Below, piece after piece: positions 39,801 through 52,894 of a stretch of 64,000 nt of DNA (its first letter is position 1; the number at the start of each line of letters is the position of its first letter). Under the pieces are notes generated by a model. It was given only the letters and a program-made list of their open reading frames with translations, searched no databases and was not told the DNA's origin. Both the position numbers and the translations under genes were made by a program. This stretch comes from Heracleum sosnowskyi (lineage: Eukaryota > Streptophyta > Magnoliopsida > Apiales > Apiaceae), in contig CM061242.1 of NCBI GenBank assembly GCA_030848705.1, forward strand, positions 66,584,760 through 66,648,759, in the 5' to 3' direction.

Positions 39801-42232
39801 CGTAATCGGGCGTCCCCTGGTATCGGCTCCAATTCAGGCCCGTACTGCTCCAAATGAAGTTTTTTGCAATTCTATAAACCTATAGGGTCAAACTACTAGA
39901 AAATACCCACAAAACGACTCGCTTCAATTTATCCCCGTTTTCCTTGTCTAGCTCCCTTCAGAGGTATACGTAATCGGGCGTCCCCTGGTATCTGCTCCAA
40001 TTCAGGTCCAGACTGCTCCAAATGAAGTTTTTTACAATTCTATAAACCCATAGGGTCAAACTACGAGAAAATATCCACAAAATGACCCGCTTCAATTTAT
40101 CCCCGTTTTCCTTGTATAGCTCCCTTCTGAGGTATACATAATCGGGTGTCCCCTGGTATCTGCTCAAATTCAGGTCCAGACAGCTCCAAATGAAGTTTTT
40201 TGCAATTCTATAAACCTATAGGGTCAAACTACTAGAAAATACCCACAAAACGACCCGCTTCAATTTAACCCCGTTTTCCTTGTATAGATCCCTTAAGAGG
40301 TATACGTATCGGGCGTCCCCTGGTATCGGCTCCAATTCAGGTCCGGACAGCTCCAAATGAAGTTTACTGCAATTCTATAAACCCATAGGGTCAAACTACG
40401 AGAAAATATCCACAAAACGACCCGCTTCAATTTATCCCCGTTTTCCATGTATAGCTCCCTTAAGAGGTATACGTAATCGAGCGTCCCCTGGTATCGGCTC
40501 CAATTCAGGCCCGTACTGCTCCAAATGAAGTTTTTTGCAATTCTATAAACCTATAGGGTCAAACTACTAGAAAATATCCATAAAACGACCCGCTTCAATT
40601 TATCCCCGTTTTCCTTGTATAGCTCCCTTCAGAGGTATACGTAATCGGGCGTCCCCTGGTATCTGCTCCAATTTAGGCCCGGACTGCTCCAAATGAAGTT
40701 TTTTGCAATTCTATAAACCCATAGGGTCAAACTGCGAGAAAATATCCTCAAAACGACCCGCTTCAATTTATCCCCGTTTTCCTTGTATAGCTCCCTTCAG
40801 AGGTAAAAGTAATCGGGCGTCCCCTGGTAGCTGCTCCAATTTAGGCCCGGACTGCTCCAAATGAAGTTTTTTGCAATTCTATAAACCCATAGGGTCAAAC
40901 TACGAGAAAATGTCCATAAAATGACCCGCTTCAATTTATCCCTGTTTTCCTTGTCTAGCTCCCTTCAGAGGTATACGTAATCGGGCGTCCCCTGGTATCT
41001 GCTCCAATTCTGGTCCAGACTGCTCCAAATGAAGTTTTTTACAATTCTATAAACCCATAGGCTCAAACTACGAGAAAATATCCACAAAATGACCCGCTTC
41101 AATTTATCCCCGTTTTCCTTGTATAGCTTCCTTCTGAGGTATACATAATCGGGTGTCCCCTGGTATCTGCTCAAATTCAGGTCCAGACAGCTCCAAATGA
41201 AGTTTTTTGCAATTCTATTAACCTATAGGGTCAAACTACTAGAAAATACCCACAAAACGACCCGCTTCAATTTATCCCCGTTTTCCTTGTATAGCTCCCT
41301 TAGGAGGTAATCGTAATCAGGAGTCCCCTGGTATCTGCTCCAATTCAGGCCCAGACTCCTCCAAATGAAGTTTTTTGCAATTCTATAAACCCATAGGGTC
41401 AAACTACGAGAAAATATCCACAAAATGACCCGCTTCAATTTATCCCCGTTTTCCTTGTATAGCCCCCTTAAGAGGTATACGTAATCGGGTGTCCCCTGGT
41501 ATCTGCTCCAATTCAGGCCCGGACTGCTCCAAATGAAGTTTTTTGCAATTCTATAAATCTATAGGGTCAAACTACGAGAAAATATCTACAAAACGACCCG
41601 CTTCAATTTAACCCCGCTTTCCTTGTATAGATCCCTTAAGAGGTATACGTAATCGGGCGTCCCCTGGTATCGGCTCCAATTCAGGTCCGGACAGCTCCAA
41701 ATGAAGTTTACTGCAATTCTATAAACCCATAGGGTCAAACTACGAGAAAATATCCACAAACGACCCGCTTCAATTTAACCCCGTTTTCCTTGTATAGATC
41801 CCTTAAGAGGTATACGTAATCGGGCGTCCCCTGGTATCGGCTCCAATTCAGGTCCGGACAGCTCCAAATGAAGTTTACTGCAATTCTATAAACCCATAGG
41901 GTCAAACTACGAGAAAATATCGACAAAACGACCCGCTTCAATTTATCCCCGTTTTCCATGTATAGCTCCCTTAAGAGGTATACGTAATCGGGCGTCCCCT
42001 GGTATCGGCTCCAATTCAGGCCCGTACTGCTCCAAATGAAGTTTTTTGCAATTCTATAAACCTATAGGGTCAAACTACTAGAAAATACCCACAAAACGAC
42101 TCGCTTCAATTTATCCCCGTTTTCCTTGTCTAGCTCCCTTCAGAGGTATACGTAATCGGGCGTCCCCTGGTATCTGCTCCAATTCAGGTCCAGACTGCTC
42201 CAAATGAAGTTTTTTACAATTCTATAAACCCA
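33841..42232. repeat. Tandem duplication of a 25-monomer block (4196 bp)
   Basis: 33841-38036 and 38037-42232 align at a constant offset of 4196 bp, with many shared private variants: CTCCAATTCTATAA (34324 and 38520), GTATTGGCTCC, GTATCGGGCG (36110 and 40306) and GACTCCTCC. Inside each copy a 13-monomer (2182 bp) sub-block is visible, for example 34845 against 37027. This gives two nested levels of higher-order structure. Confidence 0.85.
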
Positions 42233-44100
42233 TAGGGTCAAACTACGAGAAAATATCCACAAAATGACCCGCTTCAATTTATCCCCGTTTTCCTTGAATA
42301 GCTCCCTTCTGAGGTATACATAATCGGGTGTCCCCTGGTATCTGCTCAAATTCAGGTCCAGACAGCTCCAAATGAAGTTTTTTGGAATTCTATAAACCTA
42401 TAGGGTCAAACTACTAGAAAATACCCACAAAACGACCCGCTTCAATTTAACCCCGTTTTCCTTGTATAGATCCCTTAAGAGGTATACGTAATCGGGCGTC
42501 CCCTGGTATCGGCTCCAATTCAGGTCCGGACAGCTCCAAATGAAGTTTACTGCAATTCTATAAACCCATAGGGTCAAACTACGAGAAAATATCCACAAAA
42601 CGACCCGCTTCAATTTATCCCCGTTTTCCATGTATAGCTCCCTTAAGAGGTATACGTAATCGAGCGTCCCCTGGTATCGGCTCCAATTCAGGCCCGTACT
42701 GCTCCAAATGAAGTTTTTTGCAATTCTATAAACCTATAGGGTCAAACTACTAGAAAATATCCATAAAACGACCCGCTTCAATTTATCCCCGTTTTCCTTG
42801 TATAGCTCCCTTCAGAGGTATACGTAATCGGGCGTCCCCTGGTATCTGCTCCAATTTAGGCCCGGACTGCTCCAAATGAAGTTTTTTGCAATTCTATAAA
42901 CCCATAGGGTCAAACTGCGAGAAAATATCCTCAAAACGACCCGCTTCAATTTATCCCCGTTTTCCTTGTATAGCTCCCTTCAGAGGTAAAAGTAATCGGG
43001 CGTCCCCTGGTAGCTGCTCCAATTTAGGCCCGGACTGCTCCAAATGAAGTTTTTTGCAATTCTATAAACCCATAGGGTCAAACTACCAGAAAATGTCCAT
43101 AAAATGACCCGCTTCAATTTATCCCTGTTTTCCTTGTCTAGCTCCCTTCAGAGGTATACGTAATCGGGCGTCCCCTGGTATCTGCTCCAATTCAGGTCCA
43201 GACTGCTCCAAATGAAGTTTTTTACAATTCTATAAACCCATAGGCTCAAACTACGAGAAAATATCCACAAAATGACCCGCTTCAATTTATCCCCGTTTTC
43301 CTTGTATAGCTTCCTTCTGAGGTATACATAATCGGGTGTCCCCTGGTATCTGCTCAAATTCAGGTCCAGACAGCTCCAAATGAAGTTTTTTGCAATTCTA
43401 TTAACCTATAGGGTCAAACTACTAGAAAATACCCACAAAACGACCCGCTTCAATTTATCCCCGTTTTCCTTGTATAGCTCCCTTAGGAGGTAATCGTAAT
43501 CGGGAGTCCCCTGGTATCTGCTCCAATTCAGGCCCAGACTGCTCCAAATGAAGTTTTTTGCAATTCTATAAACCCATAGGGTCAAACTACGAGAAAATAT
43601 CCACAAAATGACCCGCTTCAATTTATCCCCGTTTTCCTTGTATAGCCCCCTTAAGAGGTATACGTAATCGGGTGTCCCCTGGTATCTGCTCCAATTCAGG
43701 CCCGGACTGCTCCAAATGAAGTCTTTTGCAATTCTATAAATCTATAGGGTCAAACTACGAGAAAATATCTACAAAACGACCCGCTTCAATTTATCCCCGT
43801 TTTCCATGTATAGCTCCCTTAAGAGGTATACGTAATCGGGCGTCCCCTGGTATCGGCTCCAATTCAGGCCCGTACTGCTCCAAATGAAGTTTTTTGCAAT
43901 TCTATAAACCCATAGGGTCAAACTACGAGAAAATATCCATAAAACGACCCGCTTCAATTTATCCCCGTTTTCCTTGTCTAGCTCCCTTCAGAGGTATACG
44001 TAATCGGGCGTCCCCTGGTATCTGCTCCAATTCAGGTCCAGACTGCTCTAAATGAAGTTTGTTACAATTCTATAAACCCATAGGGTCAAACTACGAGAAA

Positions 44101-47100
44101 ATATCCACAAAATGACCCGCTTCAATTTATCCCCGTTTTCCTTGTATAGCTTCCTTCTGAGGTATACATAATCGGGTGTCCCCTGGTATCTGCTCAAATT
44201 CAGGTCCAGACAGCTCCAAATGAAGTTTTTTGCAATTCTATTAACCTATAGGGTCAAACTACTAGAAAATACCCACAAAACGACCCGCTTCAATTTATCC
44301 CCGTTTTCCTTGTATAGCTCCCTTAGGAGGTAATCGTAATCGGGAGTCCCCTGGTATCTGCTCCAATTCAGGCCCAGACTCCTCCAAATGAAGTTTTTTG
44401 CAATTCTATAAACCCATAGGGTCAAACTACGAGAAAATATCCACAAAATGACCCGCTTCAATTTATCCCTGTTTTCCTTGTATAGCCCCCTTAAGAGGTA
44501 TACGTAATCGGGTGTCCCCTGGTATCTGCTCCAATTCAGGCCCGGACTGCTCCAAATGAAGTTTTTTGCAATTCTATAAATCTATAGGGTCAAACTACGA
44601 GAAAATATCTACAAAACGACCCGCTTCAATTTAACCCCGCTTTCCTTGTATAGATCCCTTAAGAGGTATACGTAATCGGGCGTCCCCTGGTATCGGCTCC
44701 AATTCAGGTCCGGACAGCTCCAAATGAAGTTTACTGCAATTCTATAAACCCATAGGGTCAAACTACGAGAAAATATCCACAAACGACCCGCTTCAATTTA
44801 ACCCCGTTTTCCTTGTATAGATCCCTTAAGAGGTATACGTAATCGGGCGTCCCCTGGTATCGGCTCCAATTCAGGTCCGGACAGCTCCAAATGAAGTTTA
44901 CTGCAATTCTATAAACCCATAGGGTCAAACTACGAGAAAATATCGACAAAACGACCCGCTTCAATTTATCCCCGTTTTCCATGTATAGCTCCCTTAAGAG
45001 GTATACGTAATCGGGCGTCCCCTGGTATCGGCTCCAATTCAGGCCCGTACTGCTCCAAATGAAGTTTTTTGCAATTCTATAAACCTATAGGGTCAAACTA
45101 CTAGAAAATACCCACAAAACGACTCGCTTCAATTTATCCCCGTTTTCCTTGTCTAGCTCCCTTCAGAGGTATACGTAATCGGGCGTCCCCTGGTATCTGC
45201 TCCAATTCAGGTCCAGACTGCTCCAAATAAAGTTTTTTACAATTCTATAAACCCATAGGGTCAAACTACGAGAAAATATCCACAAAATGACCCGCTTCAA
45301 TTTATCCCCGTTTTCCTTGTATAGCTCCCTTCTGAGGTATACATAATCGGGTGTCCCCTGGTATCTGCTCAAATTCAGGTCCGGACAGCTCCAAATGAAG
45401 TTTACTGCAATTCTATAAACCCATAGGGTCAAACTACGAGAAAATATCCACAAACGACCCGCTTCAATTTAACCCCGTTTTCCTTGTATAGATCCCTTAA
45501 GAGGTATACGTAATCGGGCGTCCCCTGGTATCGGCTCCAATTCAGGTCCGGACAGCTCCAAATGAAGTTTACTGCAATTCTATAAACCCATAGGGTCAAA
45601 CTACGAGAAAATATCGACAAAACGACCCGCTTCAATTTATCCCCGTTTTCCATGTATAGCTCCCTTAAGAGGTATACGTAATCGGGCGTCCCCTGGTATC
45701 GGCTCCAATTCAGGCCCGTACTGCTCCAAATGAAGTTTTTTGCAATTCTATAAACCTATAGGGTCAAACTACTAGAAAATACCCACAAAACGACTCGCTT
45801 CAATTTATCCCCGTTTTCCTTGTCTAGCTCCCTTCAGAGGTATACGTAATCGGGCGTCCCCTGGTATCTGCTCCAATTCAGGTCCAGACTGCTCCAAATA
45901 AAGTTTTTTACAATTCTATAAACCCATAGGGTCAAACTACGAGAAAATATCCACAAAATGACCCGCTTCAATTTATCCCCGTTTTCCTTGTATAGCTCCC
46001 TTCTGAGGTATACATAATCGGGTGTCCCCTGGTATCTGCTCAAATTCAGGTCCAGACAGCTCCAAATGAAGTTTTTTGCAATTCTATAAACCTATAGGGT
46101 CAAACTACTAGAAAATACCCACAAAACGACTCGCTTCAATTTATCCCCGTTTTCCTTGTATAGCTCCCTTCAGAGGTATACGTAATCGGGCGTCCCCTGG
46201 TATCTGCTCCAATTCAGGTCCAGACTGCTCTAAATGAAGTTTGTTACAATTCTATAAACCCATAGGGTCAAACTACGAGAAAATATCCACAAAATGACCC
46301 GCTTCAATTTATCCCCGTTTTCCTTGTATAGCTTCCTTCTGAGGTATACATAATCGGGTGTCCCCTGGTATCTGCTCAAATTCAGGTCCAGACAGCTCCA
46401 AATGAAGTTTTTTGCAATTCTATTAACCTATAGGGTCAAACTACTAGAAAATACCCACAAAACGACCCGCTTCAATTTATCCCCGTTTTCCTTGTATAGC
46501 TCCCTTAGGAGGTAATCGTAATCGGGAGTCCCCTGGTATCTGCTCCAATTCAGGCCCAGACTCCTCCAAATGAAGTTTTTTGCAATTCTATAAACCCATA
46601 GGGTCAAACTACGAGAAAATATCCACAAAATGACCCGCTTCAATTTATCCCTGTTTTCCTTGTATAGCCCCCTTAAGAGGTATACGTAATCGGGTGTCCC
46701 CTGGTATCTGCTCCATATCAGGCCCGGACTGCTCCAAATGAAGTTTTTTGCAATTCTATAAATCTATAGGGTCAAACTACGAGAAAATATCTACAAAACG
46801 ACCCGCTTCAATTTAACCCCGCTTTCCTTGTATAGATCCCTTAAGAGGTATACGTAATCGGGCGTCCCCTGGTATCGGCTCCAATTCAGGTCCGGACAGC
46901 TCCAAATGAAGTTTACTGCAATTCTATAAACCCATAGGGTCAAACTACGAGAAAATATCCACAAACGACCCGCTTCAATTTAACCCCGTTTTCCTTGTAT
47001 AGATCCCTTAAGAGGTATACGTAATCGGGCATCCCCTGGTATCGGCTCCAATTCAGGTCCGGACAGCTCCAAATGAAGTTTACTGCAATTCTATAAACCC

Positions 47101-50100
47101 ATAGGGTCAAACTACGAGAAAATATCGACAAAACGACCCGCTTCAATTTATCCCCGTTTTCCATGTATAGCTCCCTTAAGAGGTATACGTAATCGGGCGT
47201 CCCCTGGTATCGGCTCCAATTCAGGCCCGTACTGCTCCAAATGAAGTTTTTTGCAATTCTATAAACCTATAGGGTCAAACTACTAGAAAATACCCACAAA
47301 ACGACTCGCTTCAATTTATCCCCGTTTTCCTTGTCTAGCTCCCTTCAGAGGTATACGCAATCGGGCGTCCCCTGGTATCTGCTCCAATTCAGGTCCAGAC
47401 TGCTCCAAATAAAGTTTTTTACAATTCTATAAACCCATAGGGTCAAACTACGAGAAAATATCCACAAAATGACCCGCTTCAATTTATCCCCGTTTTCCTT
47501 GTATAGCTCCCTTCTGAGGTATACATAATCGGGTGTCCCTTGGTATCTGCTCAAATTCAGGTCCAGACAGCTCCAAATGAAGTTTTTTGCAATTCTATAA
47601 ACCTATAGGGTCAAACTACTAGAAAATACCCACAAAACGACCCGCTTCAATTTAACCCCGTTTTCCTTGTATAGATCCCTTAAGAGGTATACGTAATCGA
47701 GCGTCCCCTGGTATCGGCTCCAATTCAGGTCCGGACAGCTCCAAATGAAGTTTACTGCAATTCTATAAACCCATAGGGTCAAACTACGAGAAAATATCCA
47801 CAAAACGACCCGCTTCAATTTATCCCCGTTTTCCATGTATAGCTCCCTTAAGAGGTATACGTAATCGGGCGTCCCCTGGTATCGGCTCCAATTCAGGCCC
47901 GTACTGCTCCAAATGAAGTTTTTTGCAATTCTATAAACCTATAGGGTCAAACTACTAGAAAATACCCACAAAACGACTCGCTTCAATTTATCCCCGTTTT
48001 CCTTGTATAGCTCCCTTCAGAGGTATACGTAATCGGGCGTCCCCTGGTATCTGCTCCAATTTAGGCCCGGACTGCTCCAAATGAAGTTTTTTGCAATTCT
48101 ATAAACCCATAGGGTCAAACTGCGAGAAAATATCCTCAAAACGACCCGCTTCAATTTATCCCCGTTTTCCTTGTATAGCTCCCTTCAGAGGTAAAAGTAA
48201 TCGGGCGTCCCCTGGTAGCTGCTCCAATTTAGGCCCGGACTGCTCCAAATGAAGTTTTTTGCAATTCTATAAACCCATAGGGTCAAACTACGAGAAAATA
48301 TCCATAAAATGACCCGCTTCAATTTATCCCTGTTTTCCTTGTCTAGCTCCCTTCAGAGGTATACGTAATCGGGCGTCCCCTGGTATCTGCTCCAATTCAG
48401 GTCCAGACTGCTCTAAATGAAGTTTTTTACAATTCTATAAACCCATAGGCTCAAACTACGAGAAAATATCCACAAAATGACCCGCTTCAATTTATCCCCG
48501 TTTTCCTTGTATAGCTTCCTTCTGAGGTATACATAATCGGGTGTCCCCTGGTATCTGCTCAAATTCAGGTCCAGACAGCTCCAAATGAAGTTTTTTGCAA
48601 TTCTATTAACCTATAGGGTCAAACTACTAGAAAATACCCACAAAACGACCCGCTTCAATTTATCCCCGTTTTCCTTGTATAGCTCCCTTAGGAGGTAATC
48701 GTAATCGGGAGTCCCCTGGTATCTGCTCCAATTCAGGCCCAGACTGCTCCAAATGAAGTTTTTTGCAATTCTATAAACCCATAGGGTCAAACTACGAGAA
48801 AATATCCACAAAATGAACCGCTTCAATTTATCCCCGTTTTCCTTGTATAGCCCCCTTAAGAGGTATACGTAATCGGGTGTCCCCTGGTATCTGCTCCAAT
48901 TCAGGCCCGGACTGCTCCAAATGAAGTCTTTTGCAATTCTATAAATCTATAGGGTCAAACTACGAGAAAATATCTACAAAACGACCCGCTTCAATTTAAC
49001 CCCGCTTTCCTTGTATAGATCCCTTAAGAGGTATACGTAATCGGGCGTCCCCTGGTATTGGCTCCAATTCAGGTCCGGACAGCTCCAAATGAAGTTTACT
49101 GCAATTCTATAAACCCATAGGGTCAAACTACGAGAAAATATCCACAAACGACCCGCTTCAATTTAACCCCGTTTTCCTTGTATAGATCCCTTAAGAGGTA
49201 TACGTAATTGGGCGTCCCCTGGTATCGGCTCCAATTCAGGTCCGGACAGCTCCAAATGAAGTTTACTGCAATTCTATAAACCCATAGGGTCAAACTACGA
49301 GAAAATATCCACAAAACGACCCGCTTCAATTTATCCCCGTTTTCCATGTATAGCTCCCTTAAGAGGTATACGTAATCGGGCGTCCCCTGGTATCGGCTCC
49401 AATTCAGGCCCGTACTGCTCCAACTGAAGTTTTTTGCAATTCTATAAACCTATAGGGTCAAACTACTAGAAAATACCCACAAAACGACTCGCTTCAATTT
49501 ATCCCCGTTTTCCTTGTATAGCTCCCTTCAGAGGTATACGTAATCGGGCGTCCCCTGGTATCTGCTCCAATTTAGACCCGGACTGCTCCAAATGAAGTTT
49601 TTTGCAATTCTATAAACCCATAGGGTCAAACTGCGAGAAAATATCCTCAAAACGACCCGCTGCAATTTATCCCCGTTTTCCTTGTATAGCTCCCTTCAGA
49701 GGTATACGTAATCGGGTGTCCCCTGGTAGCTGCTCCAATTGAGGCCCGGACTGCTCCAAATGAAGTTTTTTGCAATTCTATAAACCCATAGGGTCAAACT
49801 ACGAGAGAATATCCATAAAACGACCCGCTTCAATTTATCCCCGTTTTCCTTGTCTAGCTCCCTTCAGAGGTATACGTAATCGGGCGTCCCCTGGTATCTG
49901 CTCCAATTCAGGTCCAGACTGCTCCAAATGAAGTTTTTTACAATTCTATAAACCCATAGGGTCAAACTACGAGAAAATATCCACAAAATGACCCTCTTCA
50001 ATTTATCCCCGTTTTCCTTGTATAGCTTCCTTCTGAGGTATACATAATCGGGTGTCCCCTGGTATCTGCTCCAATTTAGGCCCGGACTGCTCCAAATGAA

Positions 50101-50200
50101 GTTTTTTGCAATTCTATAAACCCATAGGGTCAAACTACGAGAAAATATCCATAAAATGACCCGCTTCAATTTATCCCTGTTTTCCTTGTCTAGCTCCCTT
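44101..50200. repeat. 13-monomer higher-order repeat, about 2182 bp
   Basis: Equivalent positions repeat at 44246, 46428 and 48611 and at 44758, 46940 and 49123 (spacings 2182 and 2183 bp). Shared markers are GGAGGTAATCG with GACTCCTCC, and AATATCGACAAAACG. The third copy has diverged further, with GACTGCTCC in place of GACTCCTCC and without the CGACAAAACG variant. Confidence 0.75.
44707..46048. repeat. Tandem duplication of a 4-monomer block (671 bp)
   Basis: 44707-45377 and 45378-46048 align at an offset of 671 bp (4 x 168 minus 1). Both carry the rare variant CTCCAAATAAAG (45221 and 45892). The joint at 45371-45380 reads CAAATTCAGGTCCGGAC, a hybrid of two monomer sub-types, which marks the exchange point. 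Confidence 0.8.
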
Positions 50201-50950
50201 CAGAGGTATACGTAATCGGGCGTCCCCTGGTATCTGCTCCAATTCAGGTCCAGACTGCTCCAAATGAAGTTTTTTACAATTCTATAAACCCATAGGCTCA
50301 AACTACGAGAAAATATCCACAAAATGACCCGCTTCAATTTATCCCCGTTTTCCTTGTATAGCTTCCTTCTGAGGTATACATAATCGGGTGTCCCCTGGTA
50401 TCTGCTCAAATTCAGGTCCAGACAGCTCCAAATGAAGTTTTTTGCAATTCTATTAACCTATAGGGTCAAACTACTAGAAAATACCCACAAAACGACCCGC
50501 TTCAATTTATCCCCGTTTTCCTTGTATAGCTCCCTTAGGAGGTAATCGTAATCGGGAGTCCCCTGGTATCTGCTCCAATTCAGGCCCAGACTGCTCCAAA
50601 TGAAGTTTTTTGCAATTCTATAAACCCATAGGGTCAAACTACTAGAAAATACCCACAAAATGACCCGCTTCAATTTAACCCCGTTTTCCTTGTATAGATC
50701 CCTTAAGAGGTATACGTAATCGGGCGTCCCCTGGTATCGGCTCCAATTCAGGTCCGGACAGCTCCAAATGAAGTTTACTGCAATTCTATAAACCCATAGG
50801 GTCAAACTACGAGAAAATATCCACAAAACGACCCGCTTCAATTTATCCCCGTTTTCCATGTATAGCTCCCTTAAGAGGTATACGTAATCGGGCGTCCCCT
50901 GGTATCGGCTCCAATTCAGGCCCGTACTGCTCCAAATGAAGTTTTTTGCA

Positions 50951-50970
50951 ATTCTATAAACAATCAACTA
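50951..50970. other. Left joint of satellite and gene-fragment insert
   Basis: Satellite ends in ATTCTATAAAC and foreign sequence starts with AATCAACTATGG. Most neighbouring monomers continue with CCATAGGG or CTATAGGG. No target-site duplication with the right joint was found. Confidence 0.85.
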
Positions 50971-51607
50971 TGGACTCTATGGAACCATCCGTTCTAACGG
51001 AAAATGTCTCACCACTTACGGTTACGCTCCTGGAAAATACATAATGATATATAATTGTACAGGTAACGCCTACGCTGTTGATGCAACCAAGTGGAAAAAA
51101 TGGGATAATGGAACAATTATTAGTCCCAGGTCCTCATTAGTGCTCAGTGCAACGTCAGGAAATATGGGCATCGAAATTACGCTGCAGGAGAATGTGTACG
51201 CCACCAGCCAAGCTTGGGCGGTTTCCAATAACACTGAAGCTATTGTCACCCCTATCATGAATAAAGACCAGTTTGATATGTGCCTTGAAGCAATCAATTA
51301 CATATCTAAGATTGGTTATATCGGATGCCAGAGTGGAGAAATGCGACAAATGTTTGCACTCTATCCGGATGGTTCTATAAGGCTCAACGGCAATAGAGAC
51401 GACTGCCTCACTACAGACCACAAGAGCAATATGGTTGCCGTTGCTCTGTGCAATGGGGGTGTTGAACAGCGATGGTCATTCAACAGAGACAACACGATTT
51501 CTAATCTAAACAGTGGACTTGTCATGGAAGCTCGTAACAACTACTTATACCTCTATCCGTCTTCTCTACCTCGAGGTAGCCAAGAGTGGCAGGCATGGTT
51601 TTTCTAA
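50962..51607 (+). pseudogene. Ricin-type B-chain lectin fragment (type 2 RIP family)
   Basis: The main frame runs from 50963 to TAA at 51605; its first Met is at 51044 and 187 residues follow. Family features are those of the ricin B-type beta-trefoil lectin, the galactose-binding chain of type 2 ribosome-inactivating proteins. Numbering from that Met, QxW-like motifs lie at 56 (QAW), 142 (QRW) and 180 (QEW), with weaker ones at 18 (KKW) and 102 (QMF). Cysteines pair as in the family: one encoded at 51005 with C5, C80 with C95, and C121 with C136. The fourth pair, of subdomain 1-alpha, is missing. N-X-T sites lie at 4, 22 and 62. The first codons (50962-50979) fit the family in another frame, giving N-Q-L-W, so a frameshift lies near 50975-50983. 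No A-chain, signal peptide or linker is present. The residue usually Asp at the 2-gamma sugar site appears to be Glu162. Truncation and frameshift make it a pseudogene; it has no toxin domain. Confidence 0.85.
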
Positions 51608-51738
51608 TATTTACTAGGCTACTGCTGGAGGATGACCAAGTCCTGTAAATCGTCCTGTGGTTCTTATTAAAACAGTTTAAGCCTATAACTATACAAAGCT
51701 GAGGCTTGGTCCCTGAATATATAAAAAATTATTAATGA

Positions 51739-51864
51739 ATTTATATTAAACATACTATAATAGTACATTTATTTTTTATTATAATTATACTCCACAAGAC
51801 ACTCCCAGAAACTGAGGGTGCATGGCCTGTAATTGGACACTTCCATCTTGTGTGCAGGCCTTGA
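51739..51864 (+). pseudogene. Cytochrome P450 N-terminal fragment (CYP82-like)
   Basis: A 41-codon open stretch between TGA (51736) and TGA (51862), too short for a gene. Its end encodes PETEGAWPVIGHFHL (51805-51849). Plant P450s have a proline-rich hinge of this kind just after the N-terminal membrane anchor, and the form GAWPxIGHxHL is typical of the CYP82 family. The preceding codons give a hydrophobic run LFFIIIIL followed by HKTLP, as expected for an anchor entering the hinge. There is no Met in the stretch. After the hinge the frame ends at once (VCRP, stop), and no heme-binding or I-helix region follows. It is a short remnant lying 131 bp after the lectin stop codon. Family assignment rests on this single motif. 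Confidence 0.6.
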
Positions 51865-52489
51865 ACATCAGTTGCAGTGAGCTCTATACTTCAGGAGTTC
51901 AGAGCATGATTTTAGTTGACAGAGCAGAATCTTTTTTTCTGCTACCTCTCTATCTCTCATCGAGATTAGCTAAGAAATCTCCTAATTAGTACATTACCTT
52001 GATGGAGTGAATAAGGATCTGCCTGTTTCTTTCTAATAATCTTTATTCTTCTTGTGAACTTTATCATATGCTTCTCTCATGTTCACAATCAGATCACGTA
52101 ATAAGGCGCGCTGTTCTCATGGTAGGGGTTTCGTCTATGGTTCTTATTAAGGTAATGTGTGTGATAACATATATTTAAATCCAGAAACCTCTTCCATAAC
52201 AGAAGAAGAAACAGCCCCAAGGCCGAAACCTAAGATTTCAGTGAAACCCCAACTTTGAAAAGAAAAAAATCCCAGAGGAACCGTCTAATTGAAAACAGTA
52301 GGTTCCAAACACTATTTGCACTGATCTTTATTTTTTCAAATGAGAGAGCCAACTAATTTAGAATGAACAGAGTGCTTGCCTTGCATAAACCTCAAAACAC
52401 TCTATCACTCGCACTTTTGCTGAAACCAACAGCTCAATTAGATTAACCATGCAAATATACTTATTAGCAAGTTAAAGAAGTTAACTCAC

Positions 52490-52574
52490 CAGTATCAGCT
52501 GTACATTTTCGGTTTTCCTTGTCTCAGGTGCTCATCCTCTTCTCTTCTGTCAGCTCTGAAATTCTTCTCTCAGC
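52490..52574 (-). other. Possible degenerate exon with splice-like borders
   Basis: Read on the minus strand, a pyrimidine-containing TTGGTCTCAG precedes this 85-bp stretch and GTGAGTT follows it. About 70 bp further on, GTTGGTTTCAG resembles another acceptor ending at 52420. The stretch begins with a charged peptide (AERRISELTEEKR) before a stop, so it is not intact coding sequence as it stands. The borders match plant splice consensus but could be chance in 1.6 kb. Product unknown. Confidence 0.25.
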
Positions 52575-52729
52575 CTGAGACCAAGCTACAGAACTTGGTT
52601 AGTACCACTCCTTAACAGTGAAAAAAAATATTAAGGAATCCAATTAGAAAAGCATGGATACTAGAGATTTCATAACAAAGTGAACTAATCCAATTTTACC
52701 TGATATATATTACCAAGTAGCATAATAGT

Positions 52730-52894
52730 CTAATAGTCAGTGATCCTTTTTGCTGGAACTGGTTTTGGCAACTGAAAAAGATCTATGACAATTGCATTAT
52801 CTGCACGAAACAAATTAGGTTTTGTCGATGGCTCATTGCCTAAACTAGATTCTACTTCTCGTTCTTTTAGGAGTTGGTCAAGGTGCAATGACAT
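52730..52894 (-). pseudogene. Unidentified 54-codon open frame, possible exon remnant
   Basis: An ATG-to-TAG frame of 54 codons on the minus strand. The peptide is hydrophilic, with an acidic and basic N-terminal half (LLKEREVESSLG) and a proline-containing end (LFQLPKPVPAKRITDY). It has no membrane segment or cysteine. The composition looks more protein-like than random AT-rich sequence, but I recognise no family. A donor-like CAG/GTAAAA lies about 30 bp downstream on the same strand. It could be chance or a remnant of a neighbouring gene carried in the insert. Confidence 0.25.

Larger units (their letters stand above)
28500..50961. repeat. 168-bp satellite array, segment 4
   Basis: About 134 monomers. 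28500-33341 repeats segment 3. From about 33.4 kb on, the array is organised in blocks of about 2014, 2182 and 4196 bp (12, 13 and 25 monomers less a few bases). A useful marker is the GTAAAAGTAATC variant at 33250, 36607, 40803, 42986 and 48191. The array stops at ATTCTATAAAC against the 50962 insert. No other feature found. Confidence 0.96.

Noticed and set aside
18213..42232. Assembly collapse or false duplication as the cause of near-identical blocks
   Set aside because: Not excluded, but the copies carry scattered private differences (A-tail length, G18726/A21978, A23053/T28992), which favours real copies; read depth would settle it.
50962..51607. Functional RIP or lectin gene
   Set aside because: No A-chain, signal peptide or native start; the left end is truncated inside a domain and frameshifted.
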